A stretch of 64,000 nucleotides of DNA from Tetragonia tetragonoides (Eukaryota; Streptophyta; Magnoliopsida; Caryophyllales; Aizoaceae). The translations under genes were made by a program, and so were the position numbers. The notes beneath the pieces are model-generated. The model worked only from the letters and a program-made list of their open reading frames with translations. It did no database searches and had not been told where the DNA came from. Of the stretch, positions 22,551 to 35,399 are shown piece after piece. The first letter of the stretch is position 1, and every line of letters starts with the position of its first letter. The stretch spans positions 15,396,001 to 15,460,000 of the forward strand of contig CM076140.1 of NCBI GenBank assembly GCA_038025085.1, written 5' to 3'.

Positions 22551-23840
22551 CTCACAAACAAAAATAGGACCAACTCAAATTTACCCTCAGAAAAAGTAGT
22601 AATTATGAGAGGTGGGACATGGTCAGAGAACATCTACTAATTTCTAGAGAGAGAGCGAGAGAGGGGACCCACATTTAAACTTATAATTATAAATTAAATA
22701 TCAGTCCTAGAAATAATGGTGTTGAACTTATGGGCTTGTTAGAGGCAAAAATAGGGAATAGAGGGAGGGAGAGGGGTTCTCGAATGATTTTAAAAAGTTT
22801 GGACGTTTCTAACTTCTTTATCTCTTTCTTAATTTTTTTTTTTCCTTAAGTGACTAACTTGGTGTCTAACCCAGTCTCAATAGGCTAACTTGTAATTGTG
22901 TACACTCACTTATTAACCGCTCAATTAATTCTAAAAGCTAGTCATGACCCTATTAAAATCGAGTTCGGTATCGTCATCGAAATGCCCAAAGCTAGCAATG
23001 TTTGACACATCACGATACAAATCTGACCCAAAGTTATTGGGAGAAATATGAACACAATACAACACGAAAACGTATAACTTGTATCTAACACAATTGCCCC
23101 AATTTGTCTTAACATTTAATTATCTTTTTTTTTTAAAAAACTAAAATCTGATGTGCTTTAAGTCACAAAATCCAATCTACCCGAAACCAAATTTTACTCT
23201 GCCTACTCTGACCCAATCTACTATGACTTGCCTTTTTCCCATCTGCCCATGTCTAATTTTGTTTTTTTAACTATCCCCAGACCCCAAGACTATTCATCAT
23301 ATCATTATTATACTCGAAACCCACTTGTACTTAATCAAGTTTATATAGAAAATAATTAAGCAACGGCTTGCTTGGCTAGCTAACCTTGGCCATGTAATTT
23401 CGTGAGATGTTTATTGGCACCAATCTTGCTGGAAGGAGTCAGTGCATATTGAGTGTATACGGTATTGCATATTGAGTGTATACGGTATAAGTTAGTAGCT
23501 TCCCTTGAGTGGAGACGCTCCTAAAACTCGTTAATGTTTGAATTGAGTATATACGGTATAAATACAATTATAAAGCAGAATATACGAATACGAAGCCTTG
23601 AATTGCTCAATGCAGATTGCTGAGTATATAATCAAAACCTGTCTACACACCAAGGTGAACCAGAAACCAAACAAAAAACAATAACGGCAGAATCAGACCT
23701 CTCCCCTCAAAAGGAAGGCAGAGTGATAATAATATCGACGAAATTCGTTATCGGAGACAGCTGAATACCGACGAAACCCGTTATCTACAGGCTTGTGTAA
23801 GGTAATCAAGCACACCAGACCCACACCCCATTTTCTCTCT
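22551..23840. other. Gene-free interval upstream of FBPase
   Basis: No supported coding sequence. It contains a short direct repeat of TGCATATTGAGTGTATACGG (about 23443 and 23467) with a third, partial copy near 23540. The stretch near 23830 to the ATG is the FBPase promoter and leader. Confidence 0.5.
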
Positions 23841-23844
23841 CCTC

Positions 23845-23850
23845 CACGTG
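23845..23850. promoter_or_regulatory. G-box (CACGTG) in the FBPase promoter
   Basis: CACGTG within CTCCACGTGTC, 142 bp before the start codon. G-boxes bind bZIP and bHLH factors and are common in light- and sugar-regulated plant promoters. Binding here is inferred from sequence and position only. Confidence 0.45.
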
Positions 23851-23903
23851 TCATTCAAATCTCCATTGAACATCAGATTAGTTAACTTCTAAATTCCCAC
23901 CAC

Positions 23904-23910
23904 TATAATA
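23904..23910 (+). promoter_or_regulatory. Possible TATA element of FBPase
   Basis: TATAATA, 82 bp before the ATG, followed by a CATCATCATCA stretch and a GA-rich leader (AGAGAG repeats). The transcription start is not visible from sequence, so this is a position-based suggestion. Confidence 0.35.
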
Positions 23911-23991
23911 CTATCATCATCATCAGTTCATCACTCAAACACTGTAACTCACTGAAGAATTTGGAGAGAGAAAGTTGGAGAGAGAGAAAAG

Positions 23992-26900
23992 ATGGATCAT
24001 GAGGCGGCTGCATACCGGACCGACTTGATGACGATAACACGTCACGTGCTGAATGAACAGTCTAAGCACCCTGAGTCACGTGGAGATTACACTATTCTTC
24101 TCAGTCATATTGTTCTTGGTTGCAAATTCGTTTGCTCTGCTGTTAACAAGGTTTCATTTTCAATTTCAATCCCTTATTTTTGTTTCATTTTGATCATCAT
24201 ATAGACTACTCTTAATTAATATATAAATCCTGCAATTGTACCTTGCTATGATGATAGTTAACAATTTCTTTGCACTTTGTGAATTTGAAACTATCCAATT
24301 GTTTGTGGGTTTTCATTTTGTTATTTTCATCCGCTCCGTTCCGCGCCGTATTCGGTGTTTCATTTTGTATCACATATTTTTGAATTATCCGCGCCGTTTC
24401 GTTCCGTTCCTCACCGTCCCGCCCCATTCCGTTGAAGAAAACCGGGCCTTAGTCTGTTTGTTTATATTGGTTCAATCATCATTTCCAGGGTAATTTATGG
24501 CCAATTTTTATTGGGTTCCTTTATTTTCAAGTGGAGTGATGTGGGGAATTTGTGAATAACACAAAATATGGTCAATAAGAGTTGATTTTTTTTTGTTATT
24601 ATACCTTGATGTGCTAATTGTAATGGTATTTGGGATTATTCACATGTTTTAGGATTTTTTTGGGTGATTTGTCTGCTTAAACTGGGGTTTTGACGCTATT
24701 TTCCAGGGTAATTTTAGGTGAAATTTTATTGGGGTAATTTAATTTCCAGTAGCGTAATGTGGGTTTTCTTTTGCAAGAAGAAATTAAAAAAAAAGGGGGT
24801 ATCTGGATTCATGGTCCCCTCCCCTTAATTCATGAAAATTTGATGAAATTTAGGACGTTACTGTCACCTTTTTGAAGCAAGAACTCCGGAACACTTCATT
24901 GTTAACTTTTAGCAGTTGTAATTTTCTGAGTTTGCTTTTTTCTTATCAGTTTTATCAATGAAAGCCATAAGAAGATAAGACTTGACTAGATAGTAACGTG
25001 TTGATTTTCTTTTTTTTTTGCCATTTGACTGGATTGCAAAAATTGGGAGTCTGACGATGCCAAATGGGATAACGTAGGTTGACACTTGATACAGCAGTTT
25101 TTTAGCAATATTAAATTAATTGCACATTATGATGGAGGGGATTTAAGGAATCTTGATTTGTTTAATGCTAATTGAACATACAATGGTGACAATATTACTT
25201 TTGAAAATGATTCTATGATTAAGAACGGAGGTCTAAATATTGAAGTTGAAGAAACTTCTCAAACTTGAGTTTTCTCTAGACTTTGTAACGTATCTCATTG
25301 TTAACATAATGAACAATACTTAATTCTTGCAGGCTGGTCTTGCCAAGCTGATAGGACTTGCTGGAGAGACTAATGTCCAGGTCAATATATATTTCATGGC
25401 AGTTTTTTGAAATGGGTTTTGATTTTCGATGGTTTGGTCTTCATCTTATTGTATTTTCACTTTAGGGTGAAGAGCAAAAGAAACTAGATGTTCTTTCAAA
25501 TGATGTTTTCATCAAGGCCCTCGTAAGTAGTGGGCGAACGGTAAGTAATTGACGTGATTATTGTCATTTTTTTTTTAATACACTTAAGGCCCCGAGAACT
25601 TTCTGCTATGAGTCCTGCTATGTTTGCAGTGCATCCTTGTGTCTGAAGAGGATGAGGAGGCAACATTTGTCGAGCCATCTTTGCGTGGAAAGTGTGTACA
25701 GCCACTCTCCGACACATTACTCTCTGTAGAGACTTTCTTCAGTTTTTAGTCTGTACATTCTTTCCGTCGTATTAAGATCGTCTCATTATGAAATGCCAGA
25801 TATTGTGTTGTTTTTGACCCTCTGGATGGATCGTCCAACATTGACTGTGGTGTTTCAATTGGAACTGTAAGGCATATGATCCTCTATAAGTTTCTGTTTG
25901 GCTTTCTCTTAATAAGCTTTGCTATGTGAGTTGTCATTTGCTAACAACGGGCTTTTCTTTCACTTAGATATTTGGGATTTACATGATCAAAGATTTTGAT
26001 CATCCTACTCTTGATGATGTCCTGCAATCTGGAAGGAATATGTTAGCTGCTGGGTATTGCATGTATGGGAGCTCTTGCACGGTATTAATTGATTCTCTTC
26101 CTTTTGGTTTAGATACTGAATTTTGTGTAATTAATCCACCTCATTGCCCAGTACTATCACATTGAGAGGCCAGCTGACCTTTAAACCTGCGACATTGTCT
26201 ATAAACTTGCATGACCAGAGCGAGGCAAAATGAATGCTAGCCTGCGCGCCACTTTTCTTTTTTCACTTGCTTTCCTGTTGTAGAAAATTTCTTTGTTCGG
26301 TGATGTGTTGTAAATGTAGAACTTCTATGCTTGTACAGTTTGTCCTGAGCTCTGGGAACGGGGTCAATGGCTTTACTCTTGATCCATCTCTTGGAGAGTT
26401 TATACTTACTCATCCAGACATCAAGGTGCACTTCCTGAATTACCAGTGTATATATGTTTATATAAATTTAAGTTTAAACTTTCTGCTCATACATAGTTGA
26501 GATTCTGTCCATTGAGAAGAAAAGTGGGGGAGGCATGGTGGGCATAGATAGTGTTCTGGAAATGGCCATGTATGTTACATTTTGCTAACCATCTTGCTGA
26601 AATGTACTCTAGTGGTGCATACCTTATTTTGTAAACTGGGAAAGCCATATAGGGACACAGAGAGAGAAATAAAGCATATGTTGCACTTCCCGCTTCAGTA
26701 TTAACTTTTGATGGGATACAATTCCCTGAACATTCTAAATTTGAAATGTTTACTTTGCCATTGCTTCTTTTGATAATGCTTTGACTACCTCCAAGTCTAG
26801 GAATACTGTACGAGGTTGACACGGATAAACTCATAAACTATTCTTGAGTTTAAGAAGGGAATCAACAATACAAACCGACTAGATTGCATTTACCTTCTAG

Positions 26901-29900
26901 AAAATCCCAGATTAAGAACTTCTCCAACTTAACCATGAAAACCCATGTTAAGCTAACTTACCTTTGTCAGAACGCACTTTCTTGTTTTGGGATAGAAGTA
27001 CATATTGCTGAATTGCCCTAGTTTATCTACTAATCCTGTATTGCAAGAGTTACTATTGGGAGCTTATTTTGTAACTATTCTGTTAATATTTTGTTGCACA
27101 TATTTAGGAGTTTTGCTGTATCTTAGGAGTCCTTATTTAGGAGTCTTTATTTTAGGCACCTCTTCCTATTCCTTCGGTTATTTTTCTTGTATATATATTA
27201 AGCCTTTTCTAAGCAAAGTAATTCAAAGGGAAAAACCTTCTTGTCTCCTTTCTCTAAGTTTTTCATGGTATCAGAGCAAGGCAATTAAACTACAAAATTC
27301 CAAACAATTTTTTTTTTTAATCTGCTTACCTGCTTAGCAATCGAAGCATATTGCTAGCTATGGTGGGCAGTGAAGACAGGCAGGATGGAGATGGAGGTGA
27401 AAAGAAGAGCGGTGCCCTCAATTCTTCATCTCCCTTTTATTTGCATCCTTCTGATCATCCCGTGATGAACATATGTCCCGTCCTGTTTAAAGGTGATAAC
27501 TATGACGAATGGGTTCAATCTATGCGTAATGCGTTTCGAGCCAAAAGGAAACTTGGGTTTCTGGATGGAACAGTTCTGAAACCAGAAGATGATGATGTAT
27601 TAATAGAAGATTGGTGGAGTGTCAATTCGATGCTTGTAGCATGGATTTTTCAGTCAATTGAGTCGAGTCTCCGATCAACCATTACCTATTATGACTCGGT
27701 GAAGGAACTCTGGGAAGATTTGAAGCAACGATTCTCTATTGGGAATGGACCACGTATTCATCAGTTGCGTTCCGATCTTGAAAAGTGCAAACAAGAGGGA
27801 CAGAGTGTTGCTGCATTTTTTGGGCGGTTCAAGGTCATATGGGATGAACTATCAAATCATATTCAACCACCTATATGTACTTGTGGTGGGACAAACAGCG
27901 AGAAGACGAGCGAGTTCATCAATTTCTTATGGGCCTTGATGATGATCTTTATGGGACCATTCGTTCCAATATCATTGCTCAAGAGCCACTGCCACCTTTG
28001 AACCGAGCTTATGCTCTAGTTATTCAGGAAGAACGTCATCGTAATGTAACTCGTGCCAGGGACGTGCGAACCGAAGCCGTCAGTTTCGCCGTTCAAGGAC
28101 CAAAGCCTTCCAATGGATCAACGGGTGAGAAGCCCTTTTGCAAACATTGTAGTAGGACAGGACATGATATTAGTATGTGCTTTAAGCTTATTGGCTACCC
28201 TGATTGGTGGCCTGCTGGTCGTGGTCGAGGCTCCGGACGAGGCCGTGGTCAGCAAGGAACGTCTGGTCGTGGACGTGTGGCTACAGTAGTGGCGAACGCT
28301 GCTCATACCATTGGTGCATCTTCCACTGCACCACCTATTTCCTTAACCACGCAGGATAGGTCGGCTTTCGCTGCTACACTTACTGATGATCAATGGCCCA
28401 ATGTGGTATCCATGGTTAATTCTCAACCTTGTACTAGTAAAGATAGTCTTACTGGTAAGTGGATACTTGATACTGGTGCATCTCATCATATGACAAGAAA
28501 CAAGGAATTTCTTATTGATTTGAAAAATATTGTGGACTCTCCAATTATACTTCCCAATGGAGTGTCTACTACTGCCACCATGGAAGGACGTTTGGTGTTA
28601 CGACCAAACTTGATTCTTGACCATGTTCTCTTTGTGCCACAGTTGACTTGCCATTTAATTTCTTTAGCCCGTTTGATCATTGATTTGCAGTGCATTAACT
28701 GATAAATTATGTGTGATACAGGACCGCATTACGAGGAGTTTGATTGGTGTGGGTCAGCAAAGAGGGGCGGTTTATCTACTATGCAGTGTGGCGCAAGCAC
28801 AAGCAAATCATACTTTAGTGATAATTATTTATTGTGGCACAGACGTTTGGGCCATGCTTCAAGTCAGATGATCTCTCTACTTCCTACCATTAATCCTAGT
28901 GATTGTCGTAAATCTAGTCATGAACCTAGTGATGTTTGTTTTAAAGCTAAGCAGACTCGTGCAACTTTTCCTATTAGTACCAATAAAGCCAATGATCCTT
29001 TTGAGTTGATTCATTGTGATGTATGGGGCCCTTACAGTATTTCCTCTTCATGTGGTGCTCGTTATTTTTTAACTGTCGTTGATGATCATTCTCGTGGAGT
29101 TTGGGTATATTTAATGGCCGATAAAACAGAGGTGGTGAGGAAATTTCAGAATTTTTGTGCAATGGCGAAAACACAATTTAAAAAGTGTGTGAAAATTGTT
29201 CGCAGTGACAATGGGACAGAGTTTAAGCCTTTGCAGCCTTATTTTGTTGATAATGATATTGAATTTCAAACCTCTTGTGTTGGCACGCCTCAACAAAATG
29301 GGCGTGTTGAGCGCAAACATAGACACATCCTTAATGTGGGTCGTGCTCTATGTTTCTAAGCTAATCTCCCTTTTCAGTTTTGGGGAGAATGTATTCTAAC
29401 GGCGGCTTATATTATCAATAGGACACCCACTACTTTACTCCATGGTAAAACCCCCTATGAAATTTTACACGGGAAAATGCCCCCATATTCTCATTTTCGT
29501 GTTTTTGGGTGCTTATGTTATGCTCGTCATGTTCCCCGTGACAAAAATAAGTTCAGTCCCCGCAGTAAAAAAAATGTGTATTTATTGGGTATCCTCATGG
29601 GAAGAAGGGGTGGCGTGTTTTTGACTTGGAAAGCCATGAAATTTTTGTGTCTCGTGATGTTGAGTTTTATGAAAATAATTTTCCTTTTCCTACGGACCCA
29701 TCACCTGATACTTCCTTGCCTACATTTAATATACCTTCTCCTGCTGCATATGAGGGGGCTCCATCCACTCCACTCGAAGGTTCGAGTGTTGCTTCTCCCC
29801 TACCATCTGCAACTGATATGATATCTTCTCATGATACTTCCAGCATAGACGACAGGGGGAGTGGCAATATAGCCACGATCGATGATAGGGGGAGTGTACC

Positions 29901-32900
29901 ACTAGATTCCTCTGATCCGATTACTCCAGTGTCTACTGATGTTCCGTCATCTACACCAATTCTTCCTGCATCATCGGTTCGACGTTCTGAACGAATCCGT
30001 CAACCGAGTACCAGGTTGCGAGATTATGTTTGCCACACTTCTCGTCATCTTGACCCCTCGCCTCTGCTCACCGCTCCATCTTTGTCCTCAAGTACTCCTT
30101 ATCCCATAATTAATTATGTGACTTGTGCTAATTTTTCTGCAAATCATACACGTTTCCTTGCATTTCTGGTACTATTGAGCCCACTCGTTTCTCTGATGTT
30201 GTTCAAGATCCCCGTTGGCGTGATGCTATGGCTAAGGAAATTGTAGCTCTTGAAAAAAATGGTACTTGGACTATTGAGGATCTTCCTAAAGGGAAGAAAG
30301 CTATTGGGTGTAAATGGGTGTACAAAATAAAATATTATTCAGATGGCTCAATTGAACGGTTTAATGCAAGGTTGGTTATTTTTGGGAATAATCAAATTGA
30401 AGGAATTGATTTTACCGAGACTTTTGCTCCTGTTGCTAAGATGGTTTCAGTCCGAGTATTTTTGGCTGTCGCTGTTATTCGAGGGTGGGAGTTGCATCAG
30501 ATGGATGTACACAATGCTTTCCTTCATGGTGATTTAGATGAAGAGGTCTACATGCAACTTCCACCAGGATTCTCTTCCTCAGCAAGGTTTGTCGTCTTCG
30601 AAAGTCCTTGTATGGGCTTCGCCAAGCTCCGCGTAATTGGTTTGCTAAACTTGCTGGTGCTCTTTGGTCTTTTGGCTTTGTGCAGTCATATGTTGATTAC
30701 TCCTTATTTACTTATATGAAGGGTGATGTCTCTTTGCATGTTTTGGTTTATGTCGATGATTTGATTATTGCTGCCATTGCTAGCTTTAAAGCTTATTTGA
30801 GTCGGTGTTTTCATATGAAGGATCTTGGTTTCTTAAAATATTTTCTTGGCATCGAGATTGCTCGTGGACCTCATGGGTTATTTCTTTCTCAACGTAAGTA
30901 CACATTGGACATCTTATTTGAAACTGGTTTACTGGCGGCCAAGCCTGCTGACTTCCCGATTGAGCAAAACCATCAACTTGCTCTTGATGATGGCCTGTTA
31001 TTTGAGGACCCGGCTAAGTATCGTCGTCTCGTTGGGAGACTTATCTACTTGACTATCACTAGGCCCGAACTTTGTTATGCAGTTCATGTTCTAGCCCAGT
31101 TCATGCAAGCTCCACATATCGGTCAAGGAATTGTCTTGCACCGTGATAGTGCACTACATCTTAATGCTTACTGTGACTCTGATTGGGCCAGTTGCCCTTT
31201 GACTCGGCGTTCGATAACTGGTTATTTTATTCTTCTTGGTTCTTCTCCTATTTCATGGAAGACAAAGAAGCAACCTACTGTATCCAGATCCTCGCTGAAG
31301 CCGAGTATCGCTCAATGGCTGTTACCAGTTGTGAGCTAACTTGGCTCAAATCTTTGCTCAAATCTCTTGGTGTTCATCATTCTCAGCCTATGAGGCTATT
31401 TTGTGACAGCAAGGCCGCTTTACATATTGCTGCCAATCCAGTTTTTCACGATCGCACGAAACATATTGAAGTTGATTGTCATTATGTTCGTGATCAAATA
31501 CAGGCAGGCAATATTGTTACTTCTCATGTTCGAACAACAGAACAACTCGCTGATATATTCACTAAGGTTCTTGGCAAGACTCAATTCGAGTATCTTCTTC
31601 GCAAGTTGGGCATTCGAGATCTTCATGCGCCAACTTGAGGGGGAGTATTGGGAGCTTATTTTGTAACTATTCTGTTAATATTTTGTTGCACATATTTAGG
31701 AGTTTTGCTGTATCTTAGGAGTTCTTATTTAGGAGTCTTTATTTTAGGCACCTCTTCCTATTCGTTCGGTTATTTTTCTTGTATATATATTAAGCCTTTT
31801 CTGAGCAAAGTAATTCAAAGGGAAAAACCTTCTTGTCTCCTTTCTCTAAGTTTTTCAGTTACTTATCATTAAGTAAGCATGCATATATTATGGCATCTTT
31901 ATGCAAATGAGCAAAATATATGTAGCTTTTCTGTTTTGTTCATAGTGAAGATTGATTTACCTTCTATATACTATATAATGGGATGTCATATGCAGTTGAT
32001 GCAAAATGAATGTAGCCTTCCTCTTTCCTTCGTGCGATTATTTACCTTCTTTCTTCATAGGTTGAGGGGCTGTTTGGCTGGGCTTTTACCAAGCTTCAGC
32101 TTCTCCTCTCATTTTCCCTCACGTCTTCCCTCTTCCACCTCCATGCCCCATAGATTCAGCTTCTTAGTAGCTGAAAATAGCCCAAAGGGAGGCTAGAAAC
32201 AGAAGCTTAAATTTGAGCTCTTGGTTTTGGCTCCATGAGGAGCTTCTTCTAAAGGTGGAGAGGGGAGTGGATGTGAGAAAATGAGGATGGAGAGAGGATG
32301 TGATAGAAGCCGAACCAAACAGCCCTTGATTTATCTTCTCCTGTTTTTCTTGAGCAGATTCCGAAGAAGGGAAAGATATATTCGGTAAACGAAGGCAATG
32401 CTAAGAACTGGGATGGCCCAACAGCGAAGTATGTGTATCTTTGTTTACTCTAATCTTGTAGACCTGTTTCATGTTGGCATAGTGTTGAACTTTCCTTGAT
32501 TTCAGGTATGTGGAAAGATGCAAATTCCCTAAAGATGGCTCATCGCCCAAGTCTCTCAGATACATTGGAAGGTATTATGGCTTCTGCAGCAAAACTTGAT
32601 CATCTTGTAATGTTTGAATTCATATTTGACACTGCTAGGCATCAAGTAACACAGGCCAGATACTCGGTAGACATAGTCCCGGTTTTATTAGTTTCTATGC
32701 CATTTACCACTAGTTCACACTCATGGGTTGCAAATCTCAGTAGTGTTCATATTTAGCAACTCTTGTGTTTGAAGCAGGGTGTCGTCTAATTAGAAAACGA
32801 CGAATTGGAAATATCTGCAAGAGGTATATTGTGAATTCACGATGCAATCCACATTGATGTTATGAAAGTGAGGGTTGGATTTGTTCTAAATGACAGATAA

Positions 32901-34013
32901 GGACATACTTGTTAAGGGTTGGTGAGGGTAACAATGAAATAGGTAAAAAAAGGTGCTGATTGAGGTGCTTCTGTTGCATATAATCCTAAACATCCTGGAG
33001 TTCCTCATGCCAAAGTCATAGTTCAGCTATTTGTGCATTCAACAGTCAACATAAGCAGCTGGTTGGAGTTGCACTTTCTAGACATCTCAAGTCAATCTTT
33101 TCTAGAGCAATTTGGTTGAACTTCATAATGACATTATCCAGTGGGTATTAATGTGTGTATGAGCTTATATCAATGTTTTGCTGAGTTGTTGGTTAGGCTT
33201 TGTTGTACATGCCCTACATAGTTCCATTAGTTTTTCTTTTTTTTGGAGATATCCAGCAAGAGATCTATATTGTGGTAGTGGCGTAGAGAAAAATCTAGTA
33301 TTCTTGATTGGTTTGTTGAGAGAAAAAGGGCCATTTTCTGAATTCCATCGATCTCTTCTGCAGTATGGTAGCTGATGTCCACCGCACCTTACTTTATGGA
33401 GGCATCTTTATGTACCCTGGTGATAAGAAGAGTCCTAATGGGAAGTTACGGTATGTCATATAAACATATAGAGCTGTATCTATCCATAATTATAGGTATG
33501 CTGCCAATATCACTGACATCTTTCTTCTGCGTTTTTGTTTAACGTGAACCAGAGTTCTGTATGAGGTTTTTCCAATGTCATTCTTAATTGAACAAGCTGG
33601 AGGGCAAGCTTTCACTGGCAAAGAATCGGTATTGACACCAATCTTACTCTTCTTAGGCTAGCAATCAAAACTGGATTATGTTGTGGTGGTGCATTTAATC
33701 TTTCATATTACTGAAAGTTCATATGATAGGATGTCTATAATACCTACACTCGAAGTTGTTGTCCGTCAAGGGTGGCCTGAGCTGCCTGTCCCGTAGAGTA
33801 AAATTGTAAAAGTGTTAAAATGCAAAAGGAAAATGAAACTTTGTTGGTAACTGTGCCCTGTCTAACAACTGGTTAATTCTCCCCTAATTCTCTTGGCAGG
33901 CACTGGACTTGGTCCCGCAGAAGATACATGATCGATCACCAGTATTCCTTGGCAGCTATGATGATGTTGAGGAAATCAAAGCCCTTTATGCTGCTGAAGA
34001 GAAGAATGCATGA
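23992..34013 (+). CDS. CYFBP: Cytosolic fructose-1,6-bisphosphatase (12 exons)
   Basis: Hydrolyses fructose-1,6-bisphosphate to fructose-6-phosphate in the cytosol, a controlled step in sucrose synthesis and gluconeogenesis. Exons: 23992-24150, 25333-25380, 25466-25540, 25630-25691, 25800-25866, 25968-26081, 26339-26425, 32358-32428, 32506-32571, 33364-33450, 33553-33628, 33900-34013. They total 1026 nt, 341 residues, with GT-AG introns and no break. Visible motifs: EEDEEA near residue 100, FDPLDGSSN at 120-128 (metal/substrate site) and EQAGG near 292 (metal ligand). The protein starts [20 protein letters not shown] with no transit peptide and lacks the plastid redox-loop insertion, so the cytosolic isoform is meant. 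Plant cytosolic enzymes have about this length. Intron 7 (26426-32357) carries a copia element in the gene's own direction. Confidence 0.97.
27054..27265 (+). repeat. Left LTR of the copia element
   Basis: 212 bp. Identical to the right LTR except for three substitutions (C/T, C/G and A/G). Contains a TATATATATTAAGCC stretch that may serve as its promoter TATA region. Confidence 0.95.
27360..28702 (+). pseudogene. copia gag and protease region, frameshifted
   Basis: Starts at ATG 27360 ([17 protein letters not shown]). The retrotransposon gag body runs in one frame to about 27890, where a frame change moves the reading to the next frame ([20 protein letters not shown]). A CCHC zinc knuckle ([14 protein letters not shown]) follows a short hinge, then a Gly/Arg-rich stretch, and the aspartic protease motif [10 protein letters not shown]. 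The frame then ends in TGA at 28700-28702. Beyond it the next segment ([14 protein letters not shown]) lies in another frame for about 100 bp. Confidence 0.9.
28703..30160 (+). pseudogene. copia integrase region, with nonsense codon and frameshifts
   Basis: The GAG-pre-integrase motif [11 protein letters not shown] is followed by the integrase core with [27 protein letters not shown] and [19 protein letters not shown] at 29357-29359 replaces the expected Gln codon just before [10 protein letters not shown]. The frame changes again near 29590 (KKNVYLLG to [18 protein letters not shown]), then enters the long Ser/Pro-rich linker before reverse transcriptase. The key acidic residues of the DDE triad appear to be present. 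Confidence 0.9.
30161..31638 (+). pseudogene. copia reverse transcriptase and RNase H region, frameshifted
   Basis: Begins in frame near [16 protein letters not shown], then [21 protein letters not shown] and [18 protein letters not shown]. Near 30585 the frame shifts, and the reading continues [12 protein letters not shown] and the catalytic LVYVDDLII. About 14 residues expected between FMQAPH and GQGI (the HWEAALRV-type block) are missing. RNase H shows [15 protein letters not shown], then a further frame change near 31295 before AEAEYRSMA, and ends with [11 protein letters not shown] and a stop at 31638. Confidence 0.9.
31646..31857 (+). repeat. Right LTR of the copia element
   Basis: 212 bp, preceded by the polypurine tract. 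Ends TTTTTCA and is followed directly by the GTTAC duplication. Confidence 0.95.
32067..32325. mobile_element. Inverted-repeat MITE in FBPase intron 7
   Basis: The left end is GGGCTGTTTGGCTGGGCT. The complement of the right end is GGGCTGTTTGGTTCGGCT. A terminal GGGCTGTTTGG is common among plant hAT-type MITEs. The left flank ends in TTGA before one extra G, and the right flank starts TTGA, so the target duplication is unclear. It lies 32 bp from the splice acceptor of FBPase exon 8. Confidence 0.6.
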
Positions 34014-34654
34014 GTTTGTTGACATGTCAGAGCCTTCTTCTAACTTTCCTACCGCAAGATAGAAATGTTTTACCTGTTCACTGATCCATACAGTGATTCT
34101 ATACAAACTTGTGTCCATATATATATGCCTCATAAAATGTGCAGCGCAATTGACTGTTTGCATTTGGCAAGATACTGGTTAATTGTGAAATATATTTCTC
34201 AATTCAAAGTTTGTACATTGTCTTTATCATTCTTATTCACTTTGGTCCCTATGATTAGGCTGATCTGCCATCTTAAAGCATACAACATATTTCTATAGTG
34301 AAGTTTTATATTTCTTTGGTGGTGAACATGATGGCCTTGTACAAGGTTTACAAAACAATGGCGTCTGTATGTAATTCAGAAGTCGCATTAGGGTGATCAC
34401 TCCCGTATCCTTGTTTTTGCACATGGTGCATTGATCTCAATTTTTCGGACAGCTGAGGCCAATGGAAAATCTACCATGCAATTGTTGAATGTCTACCATT
34501 TGATTGTAGGTAAACTGGTCCTCTCCATCTAATAGCAAGGGCAGTGTGGTGTTGTTGATCCTTGTTGGTCTTGACGATGGTTCTGTTACTTATGTTGATT
34601 TGGACTCCTTATACATGGCTAATGTTGGAAAGGTTACCAAGTGAGTGATTGAGT

Positions 34655-35391
34655 TAGACCTGGCAGTCCTGACCAGAAATCGATTACCCGACCCAATTGA
34701 CCCGAAACCGTAACCGAATACATCCGAATAGTGGCAATCCGATTTAGAACCGATTATCCGAAATGATCCGAACCGAAACCGAACTGAAACCGAAATGCTA
34801 TTGAACCGACGACGATCCGTATCCGAATCTGACCCGAACTGAACTGAAACCGAACCGTTCACAACCGAAACCGATTTGATCCGAACTAAACACAAACCGA
34901 TTCAAACCAGACCCAAACCGAATATGACCCGAAACCAAAATAAATCGAACCTGAAATTGGTTAAAGCTCTATTATTTAATGAAAATGAATGCTTTTTACC
35001 AAAGTATTCAAAGATTATACACTAAACCTTACTGTTAACCCAATTTGGTGATTTGAATGGAAATTTGAGAATGGAGGCTCATAATATAGTGTGATTCGAA
35101 ATTGACTCGACCATTCTGACCTGTATCCGAACCCGATCCGAAATGACACAAATCGATTTTAACCTGACCCAAAAGTAACCGACTTTTCAAACAAAAACCG
35201 ATCCGATATTGACCCGACCCGTATGAACCGACCCGAGATGATCCGAAAAGGTATAAATCCGAATAAACCCGAACCCGAAGTACAATCCGAACCGAACCCG
35301 ACCCGTACCCGAGTATAGGTCGACCCAATTAGGCCCGAACCAAAATTAACCCGACTCGAAACCGATCCGATTAACCCGTTTGCCAGATCTA
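34655..35391. mobile_element. ACCCGA-rich hAT-like element downstream of FBPase
   Basis: Ends TAGACCTGGCA and TGCCAGATCTA are inverted repeats matching the family at 21642-21916. Two blocks of ACCGA/CCGAACC/ACCCGA words (about 34670-34950 and 35090-35385) flank about 140 bp of AT-rich sequence. The 8-bp flanks (GATTGAGT and GTCTTATT) do not match, so it may be two elements or an old insertion. Open minus-strand frames across it are by-products of the repeats. Confidence 0.55.
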
Positions 35392-35399
35392 GTCTTATT

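Larger units (their letters stand above)
27054..31857 (+). mobile_element. Ty1/copia LTR retrotransposon in FBPase intron 7
   Basis: Complete in outline: 212-bp LTRs, 4804 bp overall, flanked by GTTAC at 27049-27053 and 31858-31862 (5-bp target duplication). The LTRs run TATTGGG...TTTTTCA, so the usual TG start is TA. Directly after the left LTR is TGGTATCAGAGC, the primer site for initiator-Met tRNA. Before the right LTR is a polypurine tract, TTGAGGGGGAG. Domain order is gag, protease, integrase, reverse transcriptase, RNase H, which defines Ty1/copia. The LTRs differ at three positions, yet the interior has at least seven frame changes and one nonsense codon, so it cannot encode its own proteins. 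Confidence 0.97.

Noticed and set aside
32496..32756. [22 protein letters not shown] as an independent gene
   Set aside because: It is a frame-shifted reading over FBPase exon 9 and its intron. The true exon reads [21 protein letters not shown].
34590..35328. Minus-strand frames with repeated GSGSVRI-like residues
   Set aside because: Same cause: degenerate ACCGA/ACCCGA repeats of a transposon end read as codons.
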